Of a stretch of 64,000 bases of DNA, positions 22,690-35,600 are shown piece after piece (position 1 is the stretch's first letter; the number at the start of each line of letters is the position of its first letter). A program made the position numbers and the translations under genes. The stretch is from contig JAICPI010000001.1 in assembly GCA_025929895.1 (NCBI GenBank), positions 1-64,000 on the forward strand. Reading direction: 5' to 3'. This stretch comes from Thermoleophilia bacterium (GTDB taxonomy: Bacteria; Actinomycetota; Thermoleophilia; Gaiellales; Gaiellaceae). The notes under the pieces were generated by a model. That model did not search any database. It saw nothing but the letters and a program-made list of their open reading frames with translations, and was not told the origin of the DNA.

Positions 22690-23115
22690 GAGCCGTTGGA
22701 GTGTAGCCGCGAACTCGTAGTTCCTGGCCCAACGAATCCGACGTGCCTGGTTATTTCTGGCGGCTGTGAGTCGGCGTTGCACCACCGCACCCGGCGGCAC
22801 ATCTTCGAACGGGATCAGATACGTGCGGTTGTCATGCGCGGAGTACACCGCGAACAGGTCGACCTCGTCCGCGGTGTAGTACTGCCGCAAGAGTCCGTCG
22901 GCGTTACGACGAGCTCGACAGCAGCGCACGACCAGGACGTCACGGTAGAGGCTCGCCCACTTGCACTGGACTCGAAGCAGCCGGGTGCCGATCTCGAACA
23001 GCATGTCGGTCCTTCCGCCTTGCGCGAACGGGACATAGACCCCGACGCCGAGTTCGAGCGCGGCGGCGACGAACTTGGCCTCCGCGATCGCGCCTTTCTG
23101 ATCCGTCGTCAACAT
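22645..23115 (-). CDS. PD-(D/E)XK nuclease family protein running into tRNA-Ala
   Basis: A 156-residue protein resembling the short PD-(D/E)XK endonucleases first described in group I introns. It has KGAIAEAKFVAAALELGVGVYVP, then GGRTDMLFEI (catalytic Asp) and LRVQCKWA (Q-x-K, catalytic Lys). A C-terminal Tyr/Phe segment with YTADEVDLFAVYSAHD follows. The last 14 or so residues are encoded by the 5' half of tRNA-Ala and are probably not part of the fold. The gene overlaps a tRNA on the same strand. The ATG at 23115 has no clear ribosome site. No intron is present in the tRNA. Confidence 0.75.
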   Translation of the reverse strand: MLTTDQKGAIAEAKFVAAALELGVGVYVPFAQGGRTDMLFEIGTRLLRVQCKWASLYRDVLVVRCCRARRNADGLLRQYYTADEVDLFAVYSAHDNRTYLIPFEDVPPGAVVQRRLTAARNNQARRIRWARNYEFAATLQRLGAVAQLGERAAGSR

Positions 23116-23173
23116 GTCCGCGACAGTTAGCCGACGTGCCGGACGGATCGTTCTCTAATCAGACAACGCTACT

Positions 23174-23535
23174 TCAGACAGCGACCTCGTCAACATCGAC
23201 ACTCGGGACATCCCCCCACAGCTCCTCGAGCTTGTAGAACATCCGCGCGGCCGGCGTGAACACGTGCAGCACCACGTCGACGTAGTCCGCAACGATCCAG
23301 GTGCCGTCCCGCGCGCCCTCGGACGAGAGCGGGATCACGCCGTCGTCCTTCTTCAGGCGCTCGCGCACCTCGTCGTGGATCGCGGTCGCCTGGCGCGGGT
23401 TCTGCCCGCTCGCGATCACGAAGAAGTCGGTGTAGGTGCAGACGGGCCGCATGTCGAGGATGACGACGTCCCGCGCCAGCTTGTCCTGGGCGATGCCGGC
23501 GATGCGGCGTGCTTGCTCGAGCGGTGTCAGTCGGT

Positions 23536-23539
<4 letters not shown>
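23174..23539 (-). CDS. rsfS: Ribosomal silencing factor RsfS
   Basis: Binds ribosomal protein L14 and blocks subunit joining in starvation. The conserved family N-terminus (LTPLEQARRIAGIAQDKLA, then DVVILDMRPVCTYTDFFVIASG) extends upstream of the first ATG (23452), and no ATG, GTG or TTG exists in the open part of the frame. The start is therefore placed at a CTG that overlaps the nadD stop (CTGA, 121 aa), with another CTG at 23530. Both would be unusual. The later motif DGTWIVADYVDVVLHVF confirms the family. It is the last gene of the rne-rplU-rpmA-obgE-nadD-rsfS run. Confidence 0.85.
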
Positions 23540-26177
<2,638 letters not shown>

Positions 26178-28742
26178 TTAGGCCGCGTCTTCGCTCGGCT
26201 CGGGCTGTTCCGCCGTCGCCGTCGCGCCGGCCGGCTTCCGCCGGCGGCGTCCGCCGCGCGAGCCGCGGCGCGTCTTGCGCTTCTTCGGCTGCTCGGGCGC
26301 CTCGCCGTCGTCCGCCGCCGCACCGTCGGCCTCCGCCTCGGTCTGCTCGGGCTCCTCTGCGCCGAGCGAGCGGTCCGGCAGGTGGATGCGCGGCCCCTCG
26401 TCGGGCTCGGCCGGCTCGCCGCCCGAGCCGTTCGACGCAGCACCCGCGGTCGTGGTCTTCTTGCGACGCTTGCCGCCGCGGGAGCCGCGGCGCGTCCGCT
26501 TCTTCGGAGGGGTCTCCGCCACCGCCTCGGTCTCCTCGGCCACGGAGTCGTCCTCCTCCTCCAGCTCCTCCTCCTCGGGCACGGCGTCCTCGCTGGGCTC
26601 CGCCTCGGCCTGCGCCGGCCCCGGTGCCGGCTTCGCCCTCGACGCGCGGGTCGGCTTCTCGGCCTCGCGCTCGGCGGTGATCGGCGCCTCGGCCTCGGCG
26701 CCGCCGACGAGGCTCGCGTAAGCGTTCCCGTCGAGCACGCGGTTGACGCGGACGCTCACGCGCTTGCCGACGAGCTTCGCCGCGTCCGCGACGGTCACCG
26801 CGAGCCCGTCGACCTTGCCGACGGCCGCGGTCGGGTCGTAGAGCCCGACCTCCCCGAGCTTCAGCTCGGTCACGGCGCCCTCCGCGATCGGCGTCTCCGG
26901 CGTCAGCTTCTCGATCGTGCCCTCGTCGAGCACCGCGAAGTGGTCGTTGTGGATCCCGTCCTTCAGCTCGAGGAAGAACCGCCGCTTCATGGCGGCCTCG
27001 ATCTCCTCGAGGCGCGAGGCACCCGGGCCGATCAGGATCGAGCCGGGCTTCGCGGCGACCTCGACGCGGAACGCCTTCGTGCGCGGCTTCGACGCGGCGA
27101 GCGCGCGCAGCTTGCGCTCGAGGTCGACCGACGCGGTCGATTCGGAGACGACGATCCCGTCGCCCTCGCAGGTCGGGCACTTCTTGGTCAGGATCTCGCG
27201 CGGCCCGTCGGTGACGTTCTGGCGCGTCATCTCCACCAGGCCGAGCGGCGAGATCTCGACGACGTAGGTCTTCGTGCGGTCGCGCTCGAGCTCGTTGCGC
27301 AGCGCTTCCTCGACGGTCTGGCGGTTCGAGGGGTTCGCCATGTCGATGAAGTCGATCACGATGATCCCGCCGATGTCCCGCAGGCGGAGCTGGCGCACGA
27401 CCTCCTTCACGGCCTCGAGGTTGTTCTTCGTGATCGTGTCCTCGAGGCGCGCGCCCGAGCTCCTCGAGCGCGAGCCGACGAACCGGCCGGTGTTCACGTC
27501 GACGACGGTGAACGCCTCGGCGTAGTCGAAGATCAGGTAGCCGCCCGAGGGCAGGTCGACGCGCCGGTTCAGCGTCGAGCGGATCTCCGCGTCGACGCCG
27601 AACGACTCGAACAGCGGCGGCTTCTCCTTGTACCGGTGCACCTTCTCGACCATGTGCGGCGAGGTCTTCTTCAGGTACCCGACGACGCGCTTGTACGCGG
27701 TGTCGTCGTCGATCAGCGCGCGCTCGAAGTCGTCGGTGAACAGGTCGCGCGTGACCCGGAGCGGCAGCTCCGACTCCTGGTAGACGAGCGTCGGCGGCTT
27801 CGCGTCCTTCGCGCGCGCCTGGATCGACTTCCAGAGCTTCTGGAGGAAGACGAGGTCGCGCTCGACGTCCTCCGCCGACGCGCCCTCGGCGGCGGTCCGC
27901 ACGATCACGCCGCCCTCCTTCACCTTCAGCGCCTTGACGATGTCCTTCAAGCGCGCGCGCTCGTCGTCCTCGAGGCGCCGGGAGACGCCGAGCCCCTCGC
28001 CGAGCGGGACGTAGACGACGAAGCGGCCGGGGAGCGAGATCTCGGTCGTGAGCCGCGCGCCCTTCGACTTCATCGGGTCCTTCACCGCCTGGACGAGCAC
28101 CTGCTCGCCGCGCTTGATCAGGTCCTGGATCTTGCGGCCGTGCCCCTTGCCCTCGAGCTCGGGGACGACGATCTCGTCGACGTAGAGGAAGCCGTTCTTC
28201 TCGAGGCCGATCTCCACGAACGCCGCCTCCATCCCGGGCAGGACGTTGTCGACCGTGCCGAGGTAGATGTTGCCGGCGATCGACCGGCGCTCGGGCCGCT
28301 CGAGGTAGACCTCGGCGACGCGGTCGTCCTCGAGGATCGCGACGCGCTGCTCGCCCACGTCGACGGTGACGAGGAGCTCGCGCTTCGCGGGCGGGAGCTG
28401 CGGCCGCTTCTGCGGCGGGCGGCGGCGCGTGTTGGCGCGGCGCTCCCGGCGCTGCGAGCGCACCTCTTCCTTCTCCTTGCGCTCGGGCTGCTTGCGCTTG
28501 GCGGGCGCGGCCTTCGCGGGGGCGGACGCGGCGGTCGAGCCGGCCGCGGTCGACTTCTTGCGACCCTTGCCGCCGCGCGTGCCGCGACGGCGCTTCGGAC
28601 GGGTCGGATCGGTTGTGCTCGGCTCGTCGCCGGGTGCGGCGGGAGCGGTGGTTACGTCAGTCGGCGGGGCGGGAGCGGCTGCCGCGGCTGCGGGCGCCTG
28701 CTCCGACTCGTCGTGCTTGCGTCGGAACCAACGAAGAGGCAA
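26178..28742 (-). CDS. rne: Ribonuclease E/G
   Basis: An endoribonuclease that starts mRNA decay and processes rRNA and tRNA. The 854 residues contain a long Lys/Arg/Ala-rich disordered N-terminus (1-115), an S1-like domain (around 120-230, GNIYLGTVDNVLPGMEAAFV), the RNase E/G catalytic core with acidic residues in DYAEAFTVVDVNTGRFVG and IIVIDFIDM, the zinc link CPTCEGDG, and a basic/acidic disordered C-terminus with KKRTRRGSRGGKRR repeats. The two-sided disordered layout is typical of actinobacterial enzymes. It precedes rplU-rpmA. Confidence 0.95.
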   Translation of the reverse strand: MPLRWFRRKHDESEQAPAAAAAAPAPPTDVTTAPAAPGDEPSTTDPTRPKRRRGTRGGKGRKKSTAAGSTAASAPAKAAPAKRKQPERKEKEEVRSQRRERRANTRRRPPQKRPQLPPAKRELLVTVDVGEQRVAILEDDRVAEVYLERPERRSIAGNIYLGTVDNVLPGMEAAFVEIGLEKNGFLYVDEIVVPELEGKGHGRKIQDLIKRGEQVLVQAVKDPMKSKGARLTTEISLPGRFVVYVPLGEGLGVSRRLEDDERARLKDIVKALKVKEGGVIVRTAAEGASAEDVERDLVFLQKLWKSIQARAKDAKPPTLVYQESELPLRVTRDLFTDDFERALIDDDTAYKRVVGYLKKTSPHMVEKVHRYKEKPPLFESFGVDAEIRSTLNRRVDLPSGGYLIFDYAEAFTVVDVNTGRFVGSRSRSSGARLEDTITKNNLEAVKEVVRQLRLRDIGGIIVIDFIDMANPSNRQTVEEALRNELERDRTKTYVVEISPLGLVEMTRQNVTDGPREILTKKCPTCEGDGIVVSESTASVDLERKLRALAASKPRTKAFRVEVAAKPGSILIGPGASRLEEIEAAMKRRFFLELKDGIHNDHFAVLDEGTIEKLTPETPIAEGAVTELKLGEVGLYDPTAAVGKVDGLAVTVADAAKLVGKRVSVRVNRVLDGNAYASLVGGAEAEAPITAEREAEKPTRASRAKPAPGPAQAEAEPSEDAVPEEEELEEEDDSVAEETEAVAETPPKKRTRRGSRGGKRRKKTTTAGAASNGSGGEPAEPDEGPRIHLPDRSLGAEEPEQTEAEADGAAADDGEAPEQPKKRKTRRGSRGGRRRRKPAGATATAEQPEPSEDAA

Positions 28743-28927
28743 AAAGGGTCTCCTTGATCGGCGCGCGGCCGAACGTCGGCCGCCCTGAGCGGCCGGGGCG
28801 CGCGCTGTTGTGTCAGAAGCGAAAACTCGTGCATCGCGTATCCCCAGGGTACCAGCGGCTCCGGGCAGCTCCTCCGTCCGGCCCTGGACCTAGCCTTCGC
28901 GCGGTGAGCAACCTGGAGGAGGCCGCG

Positions 28928-29122
28928 ATGAGCCCCACGGAGGAAGCCTTCGAGCTGCTCTTGATCGAGGAAGCCGACGCCTGGTTCGAGTACCTGGAGG
29001 CGACCAGGGGTCAGTCCGAGATCCGGTACAAGGAGGTCGAGCCCTGGGCCTGGGCTCGACTGAGCCAGCGGCTACGTGCGATCCGCGCCCGCCGCGCCCG
29101 GCTCCGCCCCGCCGCCGCCTGA
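28928..29122 (+). CDS. Small hypothetical protein, 64 aa
   Basis: Not recognised. The ATG at 28928 is preceded by GGAGG with good spacing; an in-frame GTG at 28904 is possible. The first half is acidic (MSPTEEAFELLLIEEADAWF, then EYLEATRG), the middle contains KEVEPWAWARL, and the end is Arg/Ala-rich. It is probably a soluble helical protein. Its 3' end overlaps the convergent DUF697 gene by 51 bp. Confidence 0.6.
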   Translation: MSPTEEAFELLLIEEADAWFEYLEATRGQSEIRYKEVEPWAWARLSQRLRAIRARRARLRPAAA

Positions 29123-29902
29123 AGCCGCTCGCGCCTCGAAGTACCTGATCGCCGCCTCGCCGACCGCCCGCGTGCCCGTGTACGCGACACCGCCCTTCAC
29201 CGCCCAGCCCGCCACCGGCACCACGCCGAGCGCCTGACGCGCGACCGCGCGGAAGCCGAGAGCGCTGCCGACGACGCCCACGATCTCGGGCAGCCGCTGT
29301 GCGTCGAGCTGCTGCCCGTACGCGGCGGCGAGCCGGAGCACGAGCCGAAGCTGGTTGATCGTCAGGACCGGGAAGTCGACGCCCGGGATGAAGACCGCGG
29401 CGCCGACCATCCCGTTCTGCCGCGCGACCTTCGCGATGAGCGCGTCCGCGATTCCCCGCCGCAGGGACGGCAGCTTCGCCGCGAGCGCGGTCGCTCCCTC
29501 GTCGACGGTTCCCCCGAGGAGCCGCGCGAGCTCGTCGAGCGGAAAGCCCTCGCCCGCGCGCAGCGGCAGCACGTCCGTCGCCAGGACGTAGGGGATCGGC
29601 GTCCGCGGGTCGGGACCGAGCACGATCGCCGGGACGCCCGCGACGTGGGCCGCACGCAGCGCGCGCTCGTCCTCCTCGCCGACCTCGCCCCCGAGGACGT
29701 ACACGAGCGCGGCCGCTCCCTCGAGCGCTCCGAGCGACGCGTCTCGGACGGCGGACGGGTCGCCGTCGCGCAGGAGCTCGCGACGAAGCGCCTCGACGAG
29801 CAGCGGCGCGCCGCCGAGCACGAGCGGCGCCTCCTTTGCCGTCGACGTGCGCAGCTCGCGCACGAGCTTGAAGACGGCGAGCGGCGCGAGCGGGAGCTTC
29901 AC
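29072..29902 (-). CDS. DUF697/YcjF-like protein
   Basis: A 276-residue protein. The first half resembles a degenerate nucleotide-binding fold ([35 protein letters not shown]) without a P-loop. The second half (about 140-260) fits DUF697: two hydrophobic helices around VGAAVFIPGVDFPVLTINQL and the Gly-rich ALGVVPVAGWAVKGGVAYTGT segment. The function is unknown. It overlaps the start of rodA upstream (ATGA), so it is co-translated with the rod-shape operon, and it ends in a low-complexity tail. Confidence 0.78.
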   Translation of the reverse strand: MKLPLAPLAVFKLVRELRTSTAKEAPLVLGGAPLLVEALRRELLRDGDPSAVRDASLGALEGAAALVYVLGGEVGEEDERALRAAHVAGVPAIVLGPDPRTPIPYVLATDVLPLRAGEGFPLDELARLLGGTVDEGATALAAKLPSLRRGIADALIAKVARQNGMVGAAVFIPGVDFPVLTINQLRLVLRLAAAYGQQLDAQRLPEIVGVVGSALGFRAVARQALGVVPVAGWAVKGGVAYTGTRAVGEAAIRYFEARAASGGGGAEPGAAGADRT

Positions 29903-31077
29903 CAGCGCCGGCGCCCGCGCGCGTGGATCGCCTGGAGCACGCCGACCGCGAGCAGGTTCGTGACCAGCGACGACCCGCCGACGCTCACGAACGGCAACGG
30001 GATCCCCGTCACGGGCGCGATCCCCATCGTCATGCCGACGTTGACGAAGACCTGGAAGAGCAGCGCGAACACGATCGCGCCGGCGGCGATGGCCGAGAAG
30101 GCGTCGGTCGCGTAGGTCGCGACCCGCAGCCCGCGCCAGACGACGAGCAGGTAGAGCAGGAGCAGGATCGCCGCGCCGAGGAAGCCTCGCTGCTCCGCGA
30201 GCGACGCGAACGCGAAGTCGGTCGCGTGCTCGGGGAGGTAGTCGAGGTTCGTCTGCGTCGCGTTCACGACGCCGCGCCCGCGCAACCCGCCGGCGCCCAC
30301 GGCGAGAATCGACTGCTGGACGTTGTAGCTCGCGCCCTGCGGGTCGGAGCTGCGGTCGACGAAGGCAGTCAGGCGGTCGCTCTGGTACGGCTCGAGCACG
30401 TCGACCCCCACCGACGGGAGCAACCAGACGACGAGCGCTCCGGCGATCGCGATGATCGACACGAGCGCGCCGATGTGCAGCCAGCGCGCCCCGGCGACGA
30501 AGAGCGCCGCCCCGAGCACCGCGCCGTAGACGAGCGACGTCCCGATGTCGGGCTGGACGAAGACGAGGAGCGCCGGGAAGACCGCGACCGCGATCGCTCC
30601 CAGCACGATGCGGACCTCGCCGACGCGGCGGGCGCGGTCCGCCAAAAAGCCCGCGACCGCGAGGGCGACGATCAGCTTGCCGAGCTCCGAGGGCTGGAAC
30701 GTGAACGACCCGACCCCCAGCCAGCGCTGGGAGCCGCGGACCTCGGTCCCGAAGGGGATCACGAGCAGGATCAGCACCGCCGCGACGCCGTACAGCTGCC
30801 GCCAGTAGCGACGGTAGACGTCGGGGTCGAGGAGCGAGACGGCGAGCATCCCGACCCCTCCGGCCGCCGCGTACGCCGCCTGGCGCACGACGTAGTAGTC
30901 GGGATCCCCGAACACGTCGTCCCGCGTGATCCCGGCGACGAGGTAGAGCCCGTAGCCGACGAGCCCAGCGACGGCGCCGAACAGGACCCAGTCGAAGCGG
31001 CGCACGAGCGCGCCCGCGTCGACCTCGAGGTTGCGCACACGTGCGCGCGAGCGGCGGGCGCCTGCGTACTCGACCAT
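29899..31077 (-). CDS. rodA: Peptidoglycan glycosyltransferase RodA (SEDS)
   Basis: A 392-residue SEDS polymerase that builds glycan strands during elongation together with PBP2. About ten membrane helices are predicted. Family marks are GSQRWLGVGSFTFQPSELGKL, FVQPDIGTSLVYGA (catalytic Asp in the large-loop region) and the C-terminal TGIPLPFVSVGGSSLV. The ATG shares a base with the PBP2 stop (TGATG), typical of mrdA-mrdB pairs. Confidence 0.95.
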   Translation of the reverse strand: MVEYAGARRSRARVRNLEVDAGALVRRFDWVLFGAVAGLVGYGLYLVAGITRDDVFGDPDYYVVRQAAYAAAGGVGMLAVSLLDPDVYRRYWRQLYGVAAVLILLVIPFGTEVRGSQRWLGVGSFTFQPSELGKLIVALAVAGFLADRARRVGEVRIVLGAIAVAVFPALLVFVQPDIGTSLVYGAVLGAALFVAGARWLHIGALVSIIAIAGALVVWLLPSVGVDVLEPYQSDRLTAFVDRSSDPQGASYNVQQSILAVGAGGLRGRGVVNATQTNLDYLPEHATDFAFASLAEQRGFLGAAILLLLYLLVVWRGLRVATYATDAFSAIAAGAIVFALLFQVFVNVGMTMGIAPVTGIPLPFVSVGGSSLVTNLLAVGVLQAIHARGRRRW

Positions 31078-33068
31078 CAGTCGGACTCCGCCGACGAGAC
31101 CACGGGGACCTCGCCGACCTCCTCGCCGAAGTAGCGCGCGAACACCTCGAGCGCGGTCGGCGCGGCGGACGTGCCGCCGTGGCCGCCGTTCTCGATCACG
31201 GCGCAGACGACGATCTCGGCGGCGTCGGCCGGGCCGTAGCCGCACCACCACGCCTGGTCGAAGTAGCGCCGGTACTCGCTCGACCACTTCTCGGCCGTGC
31301 CGGTCTTTCCGGCGATCGGCACCGGGAACGAGGAGAACACGGCAGTGGCGGTTCCGTCGGGATCGTGCGTCGCGCGCAGCAGTCCCTCCCGCACGACCTG
31401 GAGCGCGGACGCCGAGACGTCGATCCGCTCCGGCGCCGGCTGGGTCGGGTGCGGGACGATCGAGACCTCGCCGGGGCCCTTGACGTCGCGGAAGACGTGC
31501 GGCGTGACGAGCCGCCCGCCGTTCGCGACGAGCGCGTAGAAGCGCGCCATCTGGAGCGGCGTCACCGTCATCTCGCCCTGCCCGATCGTCAGCTCGATCG
31601 AGTCGCCGGGCTTCCAGAGCTGCTCGATCGGGTCCTCGAAGTAGCGCTTCCGCCACTCGGGGGTCGGGATCAGGCCACGCGCTTCGGGCCCGACCTCGAT
31701 CCCGGTCGCCTTGCCGAACCCGAAGGACTCGGCCCAGCGCTGGAGCGGCGACTCGCGCAGGTAGAAGAGGTCCTCGCCGATCTCGTAGAAGTACGTGTCG
31801 CACGACCAGGCGAGGGCGGTCGGCATCGTGATCGCCGTGTTGATGTACGGCGTCCAGTTCTTGAAGTTGTACGAGACGCCGTTCTCGCCGACGAACGTGT
31901 AGACGGGCGTGCACGGAAGCGCTTCGTACGGCGAGACGAGGTGCTCCTCGAGCGCCGCGATCGCCGTCACCGGCTTCCACGTCGAGCCCGCCGGGTATGC
32001 GCCCGAGATCGCGCGGTTCAGGCCCGGGTAGTTCCGCCGCTTCGCCGCGCTCTCGACGACGAGCGGGCGTACGCGCCAGGGGTTCGGCTTGCCGACGAAC
32101 ACGCGCGGGTCGAACGTCGGGTTCGACGCGAGCGCGAGCACCTCGCCGCTCCGGGCATCGAGCGCGACGACCGCGCCGCCGTTCGCGTTCCAGCAGCCGA
32201 AGCACTCGGCGTTTCGCGCGATCTGGATCCCGTGCTCGAGCGCGCGCTCGGCGGCGAGCTGGAGCTCGAGGTCGATCGTCAGCTCGACGTCGTTGCCGCG
32301 CATCGGCGTCCGCATCGGCGTCATGTCGCCGCGCTTCTGACCGAGCGAGTCGACGCGCATCCGCGCGAGCCCGGGCGTGCCGCGCAGGTAGCGGTCGAAC
32401 GCGGCCTCGACGCCGGCCTGGCCGATCTTGTCGCCGGCCTGGAGGTCGTCGAACTCGCGCAGCTTCAGCTGGTCCTCGCCGATCTCGCCGACGTGCCCGA
32501 GCAGGTGCGCCGCGAGCGTGCCGTGCGGGTAGCCGCGCACCATGCTCTCGGCGAGCCGCACGCCGGGGAAGTCCTCGTTCCGCTCGCTCAGGTAGGCGAG
32601 CTCCGCAGGCGAGATGTTCTCCTTCACGACCACGGGGTTGAGCGGGTCGTTCCGCCGCGCGTCGATCTCCCTGGCGATGCGCGCGGCCGGGACCTTCAGC
32701 ACCTTCCCCAGCCGCTGGAGCAACTGCCAGCGGCCGTCCTCGGGGAGGTCGGCCGGCCAGACCTGGACGGCGGTGCCGACGACGTTCGTGACGAGGATCC
32801 GACCCTTGCGGTCGCGGATCACCCCGCGCGGCGCCTCGAGGCGAAGCGTCCGCAGCTGGTTGCTCTGCGCCGCGCGCAGGTGCTGCTCGCCGGAGAGCAC
32901 CTGGAGCGCCCACAGGCGCAGGAAGAGCACGGCGAAGATCGCGAGCGCGACCGCGCCGAGGATCGCGAGCCGCAGCGCGAGCTTCGGCGTCAGCCGGTAG
33001 GGCTCGATCACCCGCGGGTCGGGCGGGAGGAACCGCCCCGACGCGCGGCCGTTGCCGCCGCTAGCCAA
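31077..33068 (-). CDS. mrdA: Penicillin-binding protein 2, elongation transpeptidase
   Basis: A class B PBP of 663 residues that crosslinks peptidoglycan in the elongasome. One N-terminal membrane helix (about 30-55) is followed by a pedestal domain (RGVIRDRKGRILVTN) and a transpeptidase domain with SxxK Ser362-Lys365 (STWK), SxD/N at 422-424 (SCD) and KTGT at 588-591. It starts 8 bp inside the mreD end and is coupled to rodA. Confidence 0.95.
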   Translation of the reverse strand: MASGGNGRASGRFLPPDPRVIEPYRLTPKLALRLAILGAVALAIFAVLFLRLWALQVLSGEQHLRAAQSNQLRTLRLEAPRGVIRDRKGRILVTNVVGTAVQVWPADLPEDGRWQLLQRLGKVLKVPAARIAREIDARRNDPLNPVVVKENISPAELAYLSERNEDFPGVRLAESMVRGYPHGTLAAHLLGHVGEIGEDQLKLREFDDLQAGDKIGQAGVEAAFDRYLRGTPGLARMRVDSLGQKRGDMTPMRTPMRGNDVELTIDLELQLAAERALEHGIQIARNAECFGCWNANGGAVVALDARSGEVLALASNPTFDPRVFVGKPNPWRVRPLVVESAAKRRNYPGLNRAISGAYPAGSTWKPVTAIAALEEHLVSPYEALPCTPVYTFVGENGVSYNFKNWTPYINTAITMPTALAWSCDTYFYEIGEDLFYLRESPLQRWAESFGFGKATGIEVGPEARGLIPTPEWRKRYFEDPIEQLWKPGDSIELTIGQGEMTVTPLQMARFYALVANGGRLVTPHVFRDVKGPGEVSIVPHPTQPAPERIDVSASALQVVREGLLRATHDPDGTATAVFSSFPVPIAGKTGTAEKWSSEYRRYFDQAWWCGYGPADAAEIVVCAVIENGGHGGTSAAPTALEVFARYFGEEVGEVPVVSSAESD

Positions 33069-33576
33069 GGAGGCGCACCTCCTGGGGCGACCACGCCGAC
33101 CGGCCGAGGATCCGACGGACGAGCGCGTAGACCGGGACCGTGAGCAGGAGGTTGAGCAGGATGCCGGGGAGCAGCGAGCCGAACAGCTCGGACGCGTCGA
33201 CCGCGTCGCCGAGCACGACGTGCAGCGACAGCGCGCCGATCCCGTAGAGGATCGTCACGACCGCCACGGAGAGCACCGGGGCGTGCGTGCGGTCGCGACC
33301 GGTCGTCTCGCCGTAGCGCCCGATCCAATAGCCCGCGATCGTGAGCAGCAGCGACGTCTCGCCGAGCCGCGCGAGCGTCGCGGTGTCGATGAGCAGCCCG
33401 GCCGCGAACCCGACCGCCGCGCCGGTGATCGCTCCGCGCAGGAGCGCGATCGCCACGAGCGTGACGAGCAGCAGGTCCGGCGTCGCCCCGCCGAACTCGA
33501 GCGAGCTCAGGATCGACGTCTGGAGCACGACGGCGGCGAACGTCAGGCCGGCGATCTTGAGCACGTCGACCGTCAT
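33061..33576 (-). CDS. mreD: Rod shape-determining protein MreD
   Basis: A 171-residue membrane protein with five or six helices that bridges MreC and the elongation complex. The sequence is poorly conserved, as in all MreD, but the start (VLKIAGLTFAAVVLQTSIL), the PDLLLVTLVAIALLRG segment and its place between mreC and mrdA make the call secure. It overlaps both neighbours by a few bases. Confidence 0.88.
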   Translation of the reverse strand: MTVDVLKIAGLTFAAVVLQTSILSSLEFGGATPDLLLVTLVAIALLRGAITGAAVGFAAGLLIDTATLARLGETSLLLTIAGYWIGRYGETTGRDRTHAPVLSVAVVTILYGIGALSLHVVLGDAVDASELFGSLLPGILLNLLLTVPVYALVRRILGRSAWSPQEVRLLG

Positions 33577-34484
33577 CGCACGAGCACCGTGACGACATCG
33601 AGGTTCGAGAGGTCGGCCGTCGCCTGCACCTGCACCTGCTTGAACGGCTCGGTGTCGCTTTGCGAGACGCTCGTGACGAGCCCGATCGGGATCCCGCGCG
33701 GGAAGAGCGAGGGCAGCTGCTCCGAGCGCGAGCCCGAGGTCGCCACGAGGTCGCCCACCGAAACGTCCTTGTCCTTCGTCACGTTGGCGAGCACGAGCGA
33801 ACCTCCCTCGCCCGACTGGAGCAGGCCGAGGGCGTTGCCGCGGATCGTCCGCGCGGCGACGGCGCTCGCCTCGTCGGTGAGCAGCGTGACGAGCGCAGTG
33901 TCGTCGGTGACCTCGGTCACCGCGCCGACGAGCGTGCCCGCGGCGAGCACCGGGGCGTGACGGGTGATCCCGGCGTCCGACCCGGCAGCGATCACGAGCC
34001 GACGGCTGAACAGCGGCGACTGCGCGCCGACGACGCGCGTGTTCACCGGACGAAAGTCGCGCAGGCCCGGAAGGTCCTGGAACCCGAGCGCCTCGCGGAG
34101 GTCGAGGTTCTCCTGCGCAGCGGTCTGGCGCTCGATCGCGAGCCGCTCCGCCTCCTCGAGCCGACGGCGGAGCTCCTCGTTCTCGGCCTTCGCGTTCAGC
34201 AGCCCGTCGAACCAGCCGTAGAGATCGCGGAACGGCCGCGCCACGCGCTCGGCGCCGACCTGAAACGGGCGCACGGCGGTCGCGCCCGCGTCCTGCGCGC
34301 CGTGCAGCGCGCCGTCGTCCGACTCGCGGAAGTAGACGGAGAGGAGCGCGAGCGATACGAGCGCGAGCAGCCCTACGACCACGCGGCGCTTCGTCGCGCT
34401 GCGGGCTCGGGAGGGAAACGGCGCTGTGGCGCGCGGGACTGGACGGCCCAGCACCGCCAGTCGGGCGGTCCGGTTGCGAGGCAC
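33573..34484 (-). CDS. mreC: Rod shape-determining protein MreC
   Basis: A bitopic membrane scaffold of the elongasome, 303 residues. It has an N-terminal helix (about 33-52), a coiled-coil (about 85-125, NAKAENEELRRRLEEAERLA) and a periplasmic double beta-barrel core (about 130-280) with the family segment ARTIRGNALGLLQSGEGGSL. The stop overlaps the mreD start (ATGA). Confidence 0.93.
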   Translation of the reverse strand: MPRNRTARLAVLGRPVPRATAPFPSRARSATKRRVVVGLLALVSLALLSVYFRESDDGALHGAQDAGATAVRPFQVGAERVARPFRDLYGWFDGLLNAKAENEELRRRLEEAERLAIERQTAAQENLDLREALGFQDLPGLRDFRPVNTRVVGAQSPLFSRRLVIAAGSDAGITRHAPVLAAGTLVGAVTEVTDDTALVTLLTDEASAVAARTIRGNALGLLQSGEGGSLVLANVTKDKDVSVGDLVATSGSRSEQLPSLFPRGIPIGLVTSVSQSDTEPFKQVQVQATADLSNLDVVTVLVR

Positions 34485-34514
34485 GAGCTTCGCAGAGGTT
34501 AGCGAGGTTTTCGG

Positions 34515-35561
<1,047 letters not shown>

Positions 35562-35600
35562 GTGCGGCTCCCGAGTCTAGCCGCCGTCCTGCGGCGACCC

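Noticed and set aside
26382-28757. A 791-codon plus-strand open frame opposite rne
   Set aside because: Antisense to RNase E, with low-complexity Arg/Leu/Asp composition; no family features.
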